From the NCBI GenBank assembly GCA_937901255.1, contig CALCHN010000023.1:1-42296 (forward strand): a stretch of DNA of 42,296 bases, in the 5' to 3' direction. The notes beneath the pieces were generated by a model. It was given only the letters and a program-made list of their open reading frames with translations, did not search any database and had not been told where the DNA came from. The position numbers were made by a program, and so were the translations under genes. Shown one piece after another: positions 7,712-15,994 of the stretch. Every line of letters starts with the position of its first letter. Position 1 is the first letter of the stretch. The stretch is from an uncultured Flavobacteriales bacterium (GTDB lineage: Bacteria; Bacteroidota; Bacteroidia; Flavobacteriales_E; Vicingaceae).

Positions 7712-8543
7712 AAGTAAGCGATTAGTATATCTTTCTCTACTAGTTTTAATAAGTCTTTTTGCGTGTAAATCTAGACAAAAAACAGTTACTACCGATTTAG
7801 GTAGGATAAAACACATTTCTGATAAAAATTTAATTGATAGCCTCGAAAAAAATGAATTTCAGTTTAATGTACTTTCTGCAAAAGCTGCTGTAAAATATAT
7901 TGATGATAAAGAAACTACTTTTAAAGCTCATATTAGAGTAAAAAAAGACAGTGCTATTTGGGTTTCTATTACACCATTATTAGGGATAGAAATGGCTAGA
8001 GTGTTAATTACAAAAGATAGCGTAATGTTTTTAAACAGAATTGATAAACAATATTTTGTAGGTACTTTTGATTATATTAATGATAAATTTGGGACTGATT
8101 TAGATTATCAAATGTTAGAAGCAGTCATTGTAGGGAATAGTATAGAGTTTGAGAAAGAAGAGAAAGACATTATTGCTAATGTTGATAAGAAAAAACATGC
8201 CTATTACATTAGTACTGAGAAAAAAAGAAAAGTGAAAAAAGATTTAAAGAAAGATAAAAATAAACTGAAAGAACTTACTCAAGCAATTTGGCTATCGCCC
8301 GAAACGTTTAAAATTATTGAGTTAGTATTGTCAACACCTAAATCTGATCACTCTTTAGTAAGTAAGTATAGCGACTTTATGGAACTTGAAAATAATTCAT
8401 TTCCTCAAAAAATTGAATTAACGTTAATTTCAGAAAAAACAGTTAATATTTTAATTGATTACTCTAAAGTTTCTATAGAAAAAGAAGACATTTCATTTAT
8501 ATTTAAAATTCCAGCTAAATATGAGCCTGTTCAATCCAATTAA
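7704..8543 (+). CDS. DUF4292-family lipoprotein
   Basis: 279 residues with a lipoprotein signal peptide ending LFAC (Cys21). The mature part alternates short hydrophobic and charged stretches typical of a beta-rich lipid-binding fold (LolA/LolB-like folds are the usual comparison for DUF4292), e.g. AKAAVKYIDDKETTFKAHIR and DSAIWVSITPLLGIEMARVL. A highly basic insertion (KKRKVKKDLKKDKNKLKEL) lies near residues 174-192. The start overlaps the TPR gene by 8 bases and the 3' end overlaps the EnvC-like gene by 23 bases. A role in carrying or handling outer-membrane lipids is an inference from fold resemblance; the family has no settled function. Confidence 0.8.
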   Translation: MNKSKRLVYLSLLVLISLFACKSRQKTVTTDLGRIKHISDKNLIDSLEKNEFQFNVLSAKAAVKYIDDKETTFKAHIRVKKDSAIWVSITPLLGIEMARVLITKDSVMFLNRIDKQYFVGTFDYINDKFGTDLDYQMLEAVIVGNSIEFEKEEKDIIANVDKKKHAYYISTEKKRKVKKDLKKDKNKLKELTQAIWLSPETFKIIELVLSTPKSDHSLVSKYSDFMELENNSFPQKIELTLISEKTVNILIDYSKVSIEKEDISFIFKIPAKYEPVQSN

Positions 8544-9753
8544 AAAGATACCTATATTGCTTTTTTTCTTCGTGTTGATGTTTTCAGCAAACGGATTTGC
8601 TCAATCTAAATCTGAATTAGAGAAAAGAAAAAAAGAGCTGAACAAGGAAATTTCGCTTATTAATGGTATGCTTAAAGAAACTGAAAAAAATAAAGCACTT
8701 ACTTACGATCAACTGCTTAAACTAAAAAGTAAAATTAATGCCCGAGCCAATTTAATTTCAACCATACATTCCGAAATTAAACTTATAAATAAAAAAATTG
8801 CAGATAATGAAGCTATTATTACTGCGATGGAAAAGGATTTAGCACAATTAAAGCAGGAATATGCCAAAATGATTTATTATGCCTTTATTCATAAAAGTCA
8901 GAAAGATAAAATTATGTTTGTGATGGCTGCCGAAAGTTTTAACCAAGCATATAAAAGATTAAAATACATTCAGCAATACACTACTTACAGGCAATCTCAA
9001 GCAGAATTGATAGTTAAAACACAACAAGATCTTCAAAAAAGAAACAGCGATTTAAAAAATAGCAAACAAGAAAAAGCGGCTCTACTTTCGTTAGAGGAAC
9101 AAGAAAAAAGCAAATTAGCGGTAGAAAAAAACCAACAGGAAACCGTAATTTCTAAATTACAAGGCAAAGAACAAGACCTTAAAGATAAGCTTAGAAAAAA
9201 AGAAGAAGCAGCTGCCAAACTTCAAAAAGCGATACAGCGAATTATTGAAGAAGAAATTCGTAAGGCAAAAGAGGCAGCTAAAAAAGCAGGAAATACCACC
9301 AAAGGTTTCCCAATGACTCCAGAAGCTCAGAAGCTTTCTAACTCGTTTGAAGCTAATAAAGGAAAACTCCCTTGGCCAGTTATTGAAGGGGTTATTACTG
9401 CTAAATTTGGTCAGCATAACCACCCTGTTTTACCCGGAATTGTGGTAAATAATAATGGTATTGATATTAGCACAAGTAGCGGAGCAAAAGCAAGAGCAAT
9501 TTTTGATGGCGAAGTAAGTTCTGTAGCAATTATTCCCGGTGAAGGAAAAGTGGTGATGATTAGACATGGTGAATATTTATCTGTTTATTCTTACATGAGT
9601 GATGTTTTTGTGCAAAAAGGAGATAAAATTACTACCAAACAAGAACTTGGTGTATTAATTAATGATACCGGAAACTCAGGAACATCCGTTCATATTGAAA
9701 TATGGAAAGGAATGACAAAATTAAATCCTGAATATTGGATTTATAGAAAATAA
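8521..9753 (+). CDS. EnvC-like protein: coiled coil plus degenerate LytM (M23) domain
   Basis: 410 residues: a signal peptide ending near residue 27 (ANGFAQ), a long coiled coil at about 28-265 rich in Lys/Glu/Gln heptads, and a C-terminal LytM domain at about 278-410. The zinc ligands of active M23 peptidases are mostly lost: the first His (normally H-x-G-x-D) is Asn311 in NNNGID, and the H-x-H pair is Ser389-Val-His391. This matches EnvC- and NlpD-type proteins, which do not cut peptidoglycan themselves but activate amidases during division. The gene overlaps the DUF4292 gene by 23 bases. I infer a role in cell separation; amidase partners are not in the window. Confidence 0.88.
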   Translation: MSLFNPIKKIPILLFFFVLMFSANGFAQSKSELEKRKKELNKEISLINGMLKETEKNKALTYDQLLKLKSKINARANLISTIHSEIKLINKKIADNEAIITAMEKDLAQLKQEYAKMIYYAFIHKSQKDKIMFVMAAESFNQAYKRLKYIQQYTTYRQSQAELIVKTQQDLQKRNSDLKNSKQEKAALLSLEEQEKSKLAVEKNQQETVISKLQGKEQDLKDKLRKKEEAAAKLQKAIQRIIEEEIRKAKEAAKKAGNTTKGFPMTPEAQKLSNSFEANKGKLPWPVIEGVITAKFGQHNHPVLPGIVVNNNGIDISTSSGAKARAIFDGEVSSVAIIPGEGKVVMIRHGEYLSVYSYMSDVFVQKGDKITTKQELGVLINDTGNSGTSVHIEIWKGMTKLNPEYWIYRK

Positions 9754-9807
9754 GGTTTTACCGCTAAGACGCCAAGACACAAAGTTTTATTGATATATTT
9801 ATGACTA

Positions 9808-10785
9808 ATGAATTTTTCAACGCTGGTTAATATACCTATTGCTAAAAAATCAATAAATCACAATTCCTCATTGTTGGTTTTAGGCTCTTGCTTTGCCGAA
9901 AATATCGGAGAAAAACTTACTTCCAACAAATTTAATACAGTTGTAAATCCATTTGGAATTATTTATAATCCTGTTTCCATTGCTAAAAGTTTAAATCATA
10001 TTTTAAATGAGCATAATTTTAAGGAAGATGATTTACTTTTTTTCAATGATAAATGGATGAGTTTACAGCATCATGGTAGTTATTCCAACAGTAATAAGAC
10101 TGAATGTTTACAAGCCATTAATCAATCCATTAGTTTATCAAATAAACAGTTAAAAAAGGCCAATTATTTGTTTGTTACTTTTGGTTCTGCTTGGGTTTAC
10201 GAACACGAAAAACATGGATTAGTTGCCAATTGTCATAAAATTCCTGCTAAACATTTTACAAAAAGATTATTGGAAGTAGAAGAAATAGTTGCAGCTTATA
10301 CTTCCCTTATTAAAAGCATTAAAGATAGTAATGCAGATATTAATATTGTTTTTACGGTTAGCCCTGTTCGTCATGCCAAAGATGGTTTATGGGAAAATAA
10401 TTTAAGTAAAGCTGTTTTGCATTTAAGCATAAAAGAACTCACCGAAAAGGTTGATAACTGCTCCTATTTTCCGGCTTATGAAATTGTAATGGATGAATTG
10501 CGTGATTATCGTTTTTTCAACGATGATTTAGTCCATCCAACAGATTTGGCAGTAAACTATGTTTGGGAAAAATTTTCAATGAGTTATTTCTCCAAAGAGA
10601 CAATTGCTTTAATGGGCAACATCCAAAAAATTAAACAAGCAGCAACGCACAAGCCTTTTGATTTTAACAGTGAAAAACATCAGCAATTTATTAAAAATCA
10701 ACTCACTATAATTCAAGAGTTAACTACTCAATTTCCTCATCTCAATTTTGAAGAAGAAAAAGAATTGTTGATAAAGGCAAAGTAG
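9808..10785 (+). CDS. GSCFA-domain protein
   Basis: 325 residues with the family's defining motif seen as LGSCFAENIGEKL near residues 25-38. The GSCFA family is related to SGNH/GDSL hydrolases: the Ser of GSCF is the likely nucleophile, and a late D-x-x-H (DDLVHPTDLAVNYVW, around residue 235) supplies the Asp and His of the triad. No signal peptide is apparent. It may be an esterase or acetyltransferase acting on glycans, but no reaction is established for the family. The upstream gap contains a fragment of a dispersed repeat (ACCGCTAAGACGCCAAGAC at 9760-9778) common in this phylum. A second ATG seven bases upstream is out of frame. Confidence 0.85.
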   Translation: MNFSTLVNIPIAKKSINHNSSLLVLGSCFAENIGEKLTSNKFNTVVNPFGIIYNPVSIAKSLNHILNEHNFKEDDLLFFNDKWMSLQHHGSYSNSNKTECLQAINQSISLSNKQLKKANYLFVTFGSAWVYEHEKHGLVANCHKIPAKHFTKRLLEVEEIVAAYTSLIKSIKDSNADINIVFTVSPVRHAKDGLWENNLSKAVLHLSIKELTEKVDNCSYFPAYEIVMDELRDYRFFNDDLVHPTDLAVNYVWEKFSMSYFSKETIALMGNIQKIKQAATHKPFDFNSEKHQQFIKNQLTIIQELTTQFPHLNFEEEKELLIKAK

Positions 10786-10797
10786 AAATATAAGTTA

Positions 10798-10983
10798 CTA
10801 CTCAGCCACGCATAATGCCACAGATTACACATATTTACGCAGATTTTTTTTCACTGATTAAAATGATTATACTAGTTGAAGAATCAAACATCTATAATGA
10901 TATTAACCTAAAATCTGCGAATCGAATCAGTGAAAATTAATGTAATCTGCGGCAAAAAAAGAAAAAAATAGGTGGCTGAGTAG
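10798..10983. repeat. 186-bp palindromic element
   Basis: Perfect 12-base terminal inverted repeats (CTACTCAGCCAC at 10798-10809, GTGGCTGAGTAG at 10972-10983). Inner arms GCCACAGATTACA (10817) and TGTAATCTGCGGC (10941) pair with one mismatch, and CGCAGATTT and TTTTCACTGATT each recur inverted on the right but in swapped order. It fills most of the gap between the GSCFA gene and bioA; no protein is credible inside. It resembles a non-autonomous dispersed element. Confidence 0.8.
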
Positions 10984-11179
10984 GAACAAATATATATAGT
11001 GTAAAAAAAAATTGTAATGAAAAAGGTTTACTAAATTTATGCTTGATTTAAAAATAATAGAAGCAGCGTGGGAATATTTGGACCAGCAAGAGGCCCCTTC
11101 TCCTCCATGTATAGAAAAATAAAAAAACATCTATTTCAAGCATTTGCTTGGAATACTATGTGGTTAAAGTCGTAACAAT
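10984..11179. other. Gap between palindrome and bioA
   Basis: AT-rich sequence with one 27-codon open frame on the + strand (11039-11122, beginning MLDLKIIEAAWEYL). No terminator is obvious for bioA, which ends at 11180 on the other strand, except weak inverted segments around 11127-11165. The tiny frame is described in the findings; I do not call it a gene. Confidence 0.4.
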
Positions 11180-12445
11180 TTACTGATTCAAGTAAGCTGT
11201 AATTCCTTGGTAAATCGTATCTAATTCAGCATCAGAAATACAATAAGGAGGAATAATGGTAAGCACGTTTCCGAGTGGTCTCAGAATGATTCCTTTCTTC
11301 AACAAAAATTGATACGCTTCTTTACCTTTGGAGTTAAAATAATTACTCTCGCCATCAGTTTCTAACTCAATAGCAGCAATAGTTCCAAAACATCGGGCAT
11401 TTCTAATTTTTTTATGTTGTTGAATGGTTGAAATAAAGGTTTTTTGTTGCCGACAAATGTGTGCTATTTTTTCAAAAGTGTTTTCCGACTCAAATAAATC
11501 TAACGAAGCATTAGCAGCGGCACACGCCAATGGATTCCCTGTGTAAGAATGTCCGTGTAAAAAAGTATGCTTGGCATTATCTGAATAAAAAGCTTGGTAA
11601 ATGTTGTCTGAAACTGCTGTAATTCCCAATGGCATAAAACCTCCCGTAATTCCTTTTGACAAACAAAAAACATCAGGTTTGTGCTGAAAATAATCGGAGG
11701 CAAACCATTTTCCTGTTCTCCCGAAACCTGTAAAGACCTCATCGGCAATAGTAATAACGTCATACTTTTTACACAAGCCTATCATTTCTGATAAAATTTC
11801 AGGAGAATGCATTAACATTCCAGCCGCTCCTTGAATAATGGGTTCAAAAATGAAAGCAGCTATTTCATTGGTTTTTAAATAATTTTCAAACTCATTTAAA
11901 ACTGCTAATTTGTTTTTTTCTGTTGGAGGTGTCACAAAATCAACATGAAACAATAGTGTTTCAAAAGGTTCATTAAAACCACCTCTGGCGGTTAAACTCA
12001 TACTTCCGAAAGTATCACCATGGTAATCATTTTCCAACGCAATAAAACGAGTACGTTTTTCGCCTTTGTTGTACCAATACTGAATAGCCATTTTTAGGGC
12101 AACTTCATTGGCGGTAGAACCATTATCCGAGAAAAATATTTTTTCAATATTTGTTGGCAGCAAATGAATTAATCTTTCCGAAAGTTTTACTGCCTGAGGA
12201 TGTGTAAATCCGCCAAAAGCAACATGCTCTAGTTCCAAAGCTTGCTCATAAATTTTTTGGGCAATATAAGGGTGTGCATGTCCATGAATATTTACCCACC
12301 AGCTGGAAAATCCATCAATGTATTGCTTACCAGCTTCATCAAAAACAAAAGCTCCCTTGCCTTTCACAATAGGAATTACATCAGCACCTTTTTGCTGGTC
12401 GAACGGATGCCAAATAAATTGTTTGTCTTTTTGCTTGATATTCAT
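11180..12445 (-). CDS. bioA: Adenosylmethionine-8-amino-7-oxononanoate aminotransferase
   Basis: PLP enzyme of biotin synthesis that uses S-adenosylmethionine to aminate 7-keto-8-aminopelargonate, giving 7,8-diaminopelargonate. 421 residues, family length. It begins with the BioA-type IWHPFDQQK and shows SSWWVNIHGHAHP, the phosphate-binding FFSDNGSTANEVALKMA, DEVFTGFGRTGKWFA with the PLP-binding Asp, and the Schiff-base Lys264 in SKGITGG. The HPF and WW features separate BioA from ornithine or GABA aminotransferases. No other bio genes are in the window, so biotin synthesis is split in this genome. It has its own near-leaderless promoter (TACCTTTG ends five bases before the ATG). Confidence 0.94.
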   Translation of the reverse strand: MNIKQKDKQFIWHPFDQQKGADVIPIVKGKGAFVFDEAGKQYIDGFSSWWVNIHGHAHPYIAQKIYEQALELEHVAFGGFTHPQAVKLSERLIHLLPTNIEKIFFSDNGSTANEVALKMAIQYWYNKGEKRTRFIALENDYHGDTFGSMSLTARGGFNEPFETLLFHVDFVTPPTEKNKLAVLNEFENYLKTNEIAAFIFEPIIQGAAGMLMHSPEILSEMIGLCKKYDVITIADEVFTGFGRTGKWFASDYFQHKPDVFCLSKGITGGFMPLGITAVSDNIYQAFYSDNAKHTFLHGHSYTGNPLACAAANASLDLFESENTFEKIAHICRQQKTFISTIQQHKKIRNARCFGTIAAIELETDGESNYFNSKGKEAYQFLLKKGIILRPLGNVLTIIPPYCISDAELDTIYQGITAYLNQ

Positions 12446-12450
12446 ATTGG

Positions 12451-12477
12451 CAAAGGTAAACAGTCAAAAATAAAAAA
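12451..12477 (-). promoter_or_regulatory. Near-leaderless bioA promoter
   Basis: On the minus strand TACCTTTG (12451-12458) fits TAnnTTTG and ends five bases before the ATG; a T run at 12472-12477 can serve as the upstream element and is also the T-tail of the preceding terminator. Transcription would begin at or next to the start codon. Confidence 0.5.
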
Positions 12478-12511
12478 GGTCGGAATATATTGAATTTATT
12501 CCGACCTTTTT
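12472..12511 (-). terminator. Terminator between the M13 peptidase gene and bioA
   Basis: Perfect stem AAAAAGGTCGGAATA / TATTCCGACCTTTTT with an AT-rich loop and T-rich tails on either strand. It ends transcripts from the M13 peptidase gene before the bioA promoter. Confidence 0.85.
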
Positions 12512-12516
12512 AAAAC

Positions 12517-12648
12517 TTAAACCACATAGCAACATAGTTTTTACAAAGTAGATGAGTTAACTTAAGTTTCATATAGCTTGTTTCCATAAAATGGAAACAC
12601 TTTGTGAGGCTATATTAATCTTCTTTTTCTATGTTTCTATGTGGTTAA
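12517..12648 (-). repeat. MITE-like element C, copy 1 (132 bp)
   Basis: Ends with CTATGTTTCTATGTGGTTAA (12629-12648) and its inverse with one change and one extra A at 12517-12537. The core hairpin GTTTCCAT/ATGGAAAC sits within TATAGC/GCTATA arms. The reverse complement aligns with the 147-bp copy at 34103-34249 across the ends and the core. It lies eight bases past the M13 peptidase stop. Confidence 0.85.
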
Positions 12649-12655
12649 ATATTTT

Positions 12656-14710
12656 CTACCAAATAGTAACTCTCAAACTATCAGGAGCAACCATTTCTCC
12701 TTCTTTGCAACCAAAAGCACTGTGAAATTCTTTCATATTCACCAATGGACCTATAATTCTATATCTTGTTGGAGAATGCGGGTCAGTTTTTACTTGGTTG
12801 ATAAGGAATTCATCTTTAGCATTGGTATGCCAAACCTGTGCCCATCCTAAAAAGAAACGTTGGTTGTGGTCGAAACCATCAATTAATTCCGGTTTCCCCT
12901 TCTTTTCCACTGCTTTTTGTAAACCGTAATATGCTAAGGTTAATCCGGCAATATCAGCAATGTTTTCGCCAAGGGTAAGCTCGCCATTCACTTTATTTCC
13001 TTCTGCTACTTCGTAGTTATTATATTGATTTACTAATCTTGCTGTACGTTCGCCAAAGTTTTTTAAATCTGCTTCTGTCCACCAGTTTTTAAGATTCCCA
13101 TTACCATCAAACTGGCTTCCTTTATCATCAAATCCGTGAGAAAATTCATGTCCGATAACCGCTCCAATTCCACCATAGTTAATCGCATCATCAGCTTCAG
13201 GATTAAAAAATGGAGGTTGAAGAATAGCAGCTGGGAAAACAATTTCGTTCATGGTAGGATTGTAATAGGCGTTAATTCTTTGTGGATTCATTCCCCACTC
13301 ATCTTTATCAATGGGTTTTCCTAATCTGTCAATGTTTTCTTTATAATTGTGATAGTTCATGTTCATCACATTTTGAACTAAAGTATTCGGTTGAATATCA
13401 ACAGCACTATAATCTTTCCATTTATCGGGATAACCAATTTTGTAATTGAATTTGCTTAGTTTTTCTAAGGCTTTAGATTTTGTTTCATCGCTCATCCAGT
13501 CCAATTGTTGTACTCTTTCCTTAAAAACATCTGAGATGTTATGAATCATATCCAACACCATTTGTTTAGACTCTTCCGGAAAGTGTTTTTCAACAAACAA
13601 TTTCCCTAAAGGCTGACCAACATAGTTGTTAGACTTTCCTAAAGCTCTTTTCCACTGTGGTTTCATTTGTTTTACTCCTTTTATTGTAGTAGAGTAAAAA
13701 TCAAAATTAGTTTGCTCAAAATCTATGCTTAGGTGTCCGGCAAAGTCATTAATAAAATGATAAGCCACATAATCTTTCCAATCTGCTAAAGGGAATTTTT
13801 TGAAAGAATTGTTTAATGCCTTAAAGAAATCGGGCTGACGAACAACTAAGGTATCAAAATCTTTAAATTCTGCTGTAGCAAAGAAATCTTGCCAATTGAT
13901 GGCAGGCATTAATTTTTGCAGACCAGCTTTATCCATTTTATGGTAAGTTTTATGCGGATCTCTTAAATCCACTCTATCCATAGAGTTAGATGCCAATTCA
14001 GTTTCAATTTTAATGATATTTTTGGCTTTTTGAGCAGCTACTTCTTCCGAATTATCGGTAAGTACAAATAATTTAGTAATAAACTTTTCATACTCGGCAA
14101 GTATGTTTTCGCCTCTTTCATCTTTTGGAAAATAATAACTTTTATCGGGTAACCCAAGTCCTCCTTGAGAGAGGTAAGTAATATATCGGTCACTATTTTT
14201 AGCATCTATGTAAACATAAAATCCAAAAAAAGAACCTGAACCAATTTTTTTATTTTCTACAGAAGTAGTTATTAAATCAGCTAAAGTAGCCGCTTCGTTT
14301 ATTTTATTTAAATGAGGTTTAATAGGCTCATAACCTAATTTATTAATGGTGGTAGAATCTAACGCTGAAGTATAAAAATCGCCAACTAACTGTAAATTTG
14401 TTCCTTTTTTGCCTTTAGCACTTGAAGCTTCTTCCACTATGGTTTTAAGCTGCAATTCATTTTCATCATGCAATACATTAAAACTTCCCCAACGACTTTC
14501 AGATTCGGGAACTGGATTGTTTTTTAGCCAATTACCTGCAGCAAATTGTTCAAAATCATCACAAGCAGAATGAGAGGAATCTATTTGGCTAATATCAAAA
14601 GCTGGAGTAATTTCTTTTTCTGGTTGTTGGTCTTTTTTTTCTTGTGTAGAACATCCTACAGTTACTAAAAGTAAGCTAGGAATAACAATTAGAGAGCTAG
14701 TTTTTATCAT
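12656..14710 (-). CDS. M13-family zinc metallopeptidase, lipoprotein (PepO/neprilysin-like)
   Basis: 684 residues with a lipoprotein signal peptide ending TVGC (Cys20), so it should be anchored in the envelope. The M13 N-terminal domain starts near residue 45 (DDFEQFAAGNWL) and the catalytic domain carries the zinc motif HEFSH followed by GFDDKG, the third ligand in GENIADIAGL, the substrate-binding NAYYNP and the C-terminal motif ending VTIW. All catalytic residues are present and the length matches neprilysin/PepO. Expected to cut small peptides at the amino side of hydrophobic residues. It is transcribed alone, with a TATCTTTA box about 30 bases upstream, and ends in element C and a strong terminator. 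Confidence 0.95.
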   Translation of the reverse strand: MIKTSSLIVIPSLLLVTVGCSTQEKKDQQPEKEITPAFDISQIDSSHSACDDFEQFAAGNWLKNNPVPESESRWGSFNVLHDENELQLKTIVEEASSAKGKKGTNLQLVGDFYTSALDSTTINKLGYEPIKPHLNKINEAATLADLITTSVENKKIGSGSFFGFYVYIDAKNSDRYITYLSQGGLGLPDKSYYFPKDERGENILAEYEKFITKLFVLTDNSEEVAAQKAKNIIKIETELASNSMDRVDLRDPHKTYHKMDKAGLQKLMPAINWQDFFATAEFKDFDTLVVRQPDFFKALNNSFKKFPLADWKDYVAYHFINDFAGHLSIDFEQTNFDFYSTTIKGVKQMKPQWKRALGKSNNYVGQPLGKLFVEKHFPEESKQMVLDMIHNISDVFKERVQQLDWMSDETKSKALEKLSKFNYKIGYPDKWKDYSAVDIQPNTLVQNVMNMNYHNYKENIDRLGKPIDKDEWGMNPQRINAYYNPTMNEIVFPAAILQPPFFNPEADDAINYGGIGAVIGHEFSHGFDDKGSQFDGNGNLKNWWTEADLKNFGERTARLVNQYNNYEVAEGNKVNGELTLGENIADIAGLTLAYYGLQKAVEKKGKPELIDGFDHNQRFFLGWAQVWHTNAKDEFLINQVKTDPHSPTRYRIIGPLVNMKEFHSAFGCKEGEMVAPDSLRVTIW

Positions 14711-15074
14711 AGTTTTAGTTGGTTAGTGGTTTACAACGGGTTAAAGATAATAAAAAATAAAATAGCACACATTGAACAGTTTAAAGAAAATTTATACTAG
14801 CTAATAATTTTTACTTTTTTAATGAGAGAAGTTTTAATTTAGATAATGAAGTAGCATTAATATGGCAGTAAGTAAAAACAACTCTCCCTCTAACCCCCTC
14901 TCTTTAAAGAGAGAGGAAGTAGTTATCGTAAGATAACTTGGGGGCGAGTCAAATACATTTTTATAAATACCATGCATTTTAGTTGAGATTTTTTCTTGAA
15001 ATTTTATGGAATTTAAAAAGTTATTGCATCTAAAGGGCAAACAAAACTTAATATTCACCTAAAACCTAGAAATT
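14711..15074. other. Divergent intergenic region
   Basis: 364 bases between the divergent M13 peptidase and plug-protein genes. It holds the minus-strand TATCTTTA box of the peptidase, a variant of the GC-rich repeat at 14880-14938, and AT-rich DNA before the plug-protein ATG. No credible gene is visible. Confidence 0.6.
14880..14938. repeat. GC-rich palindromic repeat, variant with two hairpins
   Basis: CTCCCTCTAACCCCC joined to a CCTCTCTTT/AAAGAGAGAGG hairpin (14897-14916) and a second perfect hairpin AGTTATC GTAA GATAACT (14921-14938). Confidence 0.65.
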
Positions 15075-15872
15075 ATGGAAACTAAAAATTACAAAAACAA
15101 TCATCTAAAAGCTAAGATGATAAATAAAAAATTAACCTTATTTAGAAATGCAACTACAAAACTGGTTGCTTTAGGGTTTTCAGTATTAATAATGTGTTCG
15201 GTAGCTTTTTCTCAAAACAGTGAAATAAAAGGAGTTGTTAAAGAAAAATCGACAGGCGAACCCATGTATAATGTAAATGTATATGTAGAAGTTGGTGGAG
15301 TTCCTTATGGTACTTCAACCGATACCAACGGAAAATATACCATTAAGCCATTAAATTCAGGAGTTTACACTGTTAAAGCAAGCTCTTTAGGTTATGACGA
15401 TATTATTACATCTAATGTGAAATTAACATCAGATAAAATAACGTATGTTGATATTGAAATGATTGAAGCGGCTTATACTATGGAAGGAGTAGTTATTGTT
15501 GCTGAAAGAGAAGTAATTCATGAAATACCACTAATAGACAAGGCTGAGCCACATGTACAAGCGTTAACTCCAAGTGAATTAGCAAACAGTGTAAATCAAA
15601 AAGATCCTATAAAAATGTTAACTATGTTGCCTGGAATAACTCCCGCCAACAATGGTAAAGATGTATATATAAGAGGAGCAAGACCAACTTCTACTCAGTT
15701 TATTACTGATGGAATGAAGTCTATAACTGGAGAGATAGGTATTCCCGGATTAGCTATTGGAGCAATGAAAGTTTATACTGGAGGCGTACCTGCAAAGTAT
15801 GGAGATGTTAATGGTGGAGTAATTGTAGTAGAAACGAAAAGTTATTTCGATTTGTCTAAAGAATATAAATGA
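15075..15872 (+). CDS. CarboxypepD_reg-like plus TonB-receptor plug protein without a barrel
   Basis: 265 residues: an N-terminal signal sequence around residues 25-47 (LVALGFSVLIMCSVAFSQ), a carboxypeptidase regulatory-like beta-sandwich at about 50-125 (GVVKEKSTGEPMYNVNVYVE, then GKYTIKPLNSGVYTVKASSL), and a TonB-dependent receptor plug at about 150-255 with DPIKMLTMLPGI, YIRGARPTSTQFITDGM and GGVPAKYGDVNGGVIVVETK. The outer-membrane barrel that normally follows (500 or more residues) is absent, and the stop is followed by two terminators rather than barrel remnants, so this seems to be a finished plug-only protein. The first codons may be extra: an internal ATG at 15117 gives MINKKLTLF. 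The next genes are a sigma and anti-sigma pair. Confidence 0.85.
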   Translation: METKNYKNNHLKAKMINKKLTLFRNATTKLVALGFSVLIMCSVAFSQNSEIKGVVKEKSTGEPMYNVNVYVEVGGVPYGTSTDTNGKYTIKPLNSGVYTVKASSLGYDDIITSNVKLTSDKITYVDIEMIEAAYTMEGVVIVAEREVIHEIPLIDKAEPHVQALTPSELANSVNQKDPIKMLTMLPGITPANNGKDVYIRGARPTSTQFITDGMKSITGEIGIPGLAIGAMKVYTGGVPAKYGDVNGGVIVVETKSYFDLSKEYK

Positions 15873-15882
15873 TTTATAAATA

Positions 15883-15916
15883 AACCTAACAGGATTTGGT
15901 AACCTGTTAGGTTTTC
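15883..15916 (+). terminator. Terminator 1 after the plug gene
   Basis: Perfect 11-base stem AACCTAACAGG / CCTGTTAGGTT followed by TTTTC, 11 bases after the stop codon. Confidence 0.85.
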
Positions 15917-15953
15917 TAGGTTTAACTTTTACTATTAAACCTAGAACTTTTTT
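15916..15953 (+). terminator. Terminator 2 after the plug gene
   Basis: Perfect 10-base stem CTAGGTTTAA / TTAAACCTAG followed by AACTTTTTT, directly abutting terminator 1. Confidence 0.75.
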
Positions 15954-15955
15954 AA

Positions 15956-15963
15956 TACCTTTA
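15956..15963 (+). promoter_or_regulatory. Possible -7 element of the sigma-factor gene
   Basis: TACCTTTA, one base from TAnnTTTG, lies 32 bases before the sigma-factor ATG and just downstream of the tandem terminators, as expected if the sigma/anti-sigma pair has its own promoter. The upstream element is not clear. Confidence 0.35.
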
Positions 15964-15994
15964 TCAATTCATTTTTAGTGACCAAACTTGTTTA

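Noticed and set aside
10927..11130. 67-codon minus-strand frame
   Set aside because: Starts in AT-rich DNA and lies in the 186-bp palindrome.
14834..15058. 74-codon minus-strand frame upstream of the plug gene
   Set aside because: Largely encoded by a GC-rich repeat variant and low-complexity DNA.
15075..15872. Plug protein as a truncated pseudogene of a full TonB receptor
   Set aside because: No barrel-like remnant follows, and two strong terminators come directly after the stop, so the short form appears to be the real gene end.
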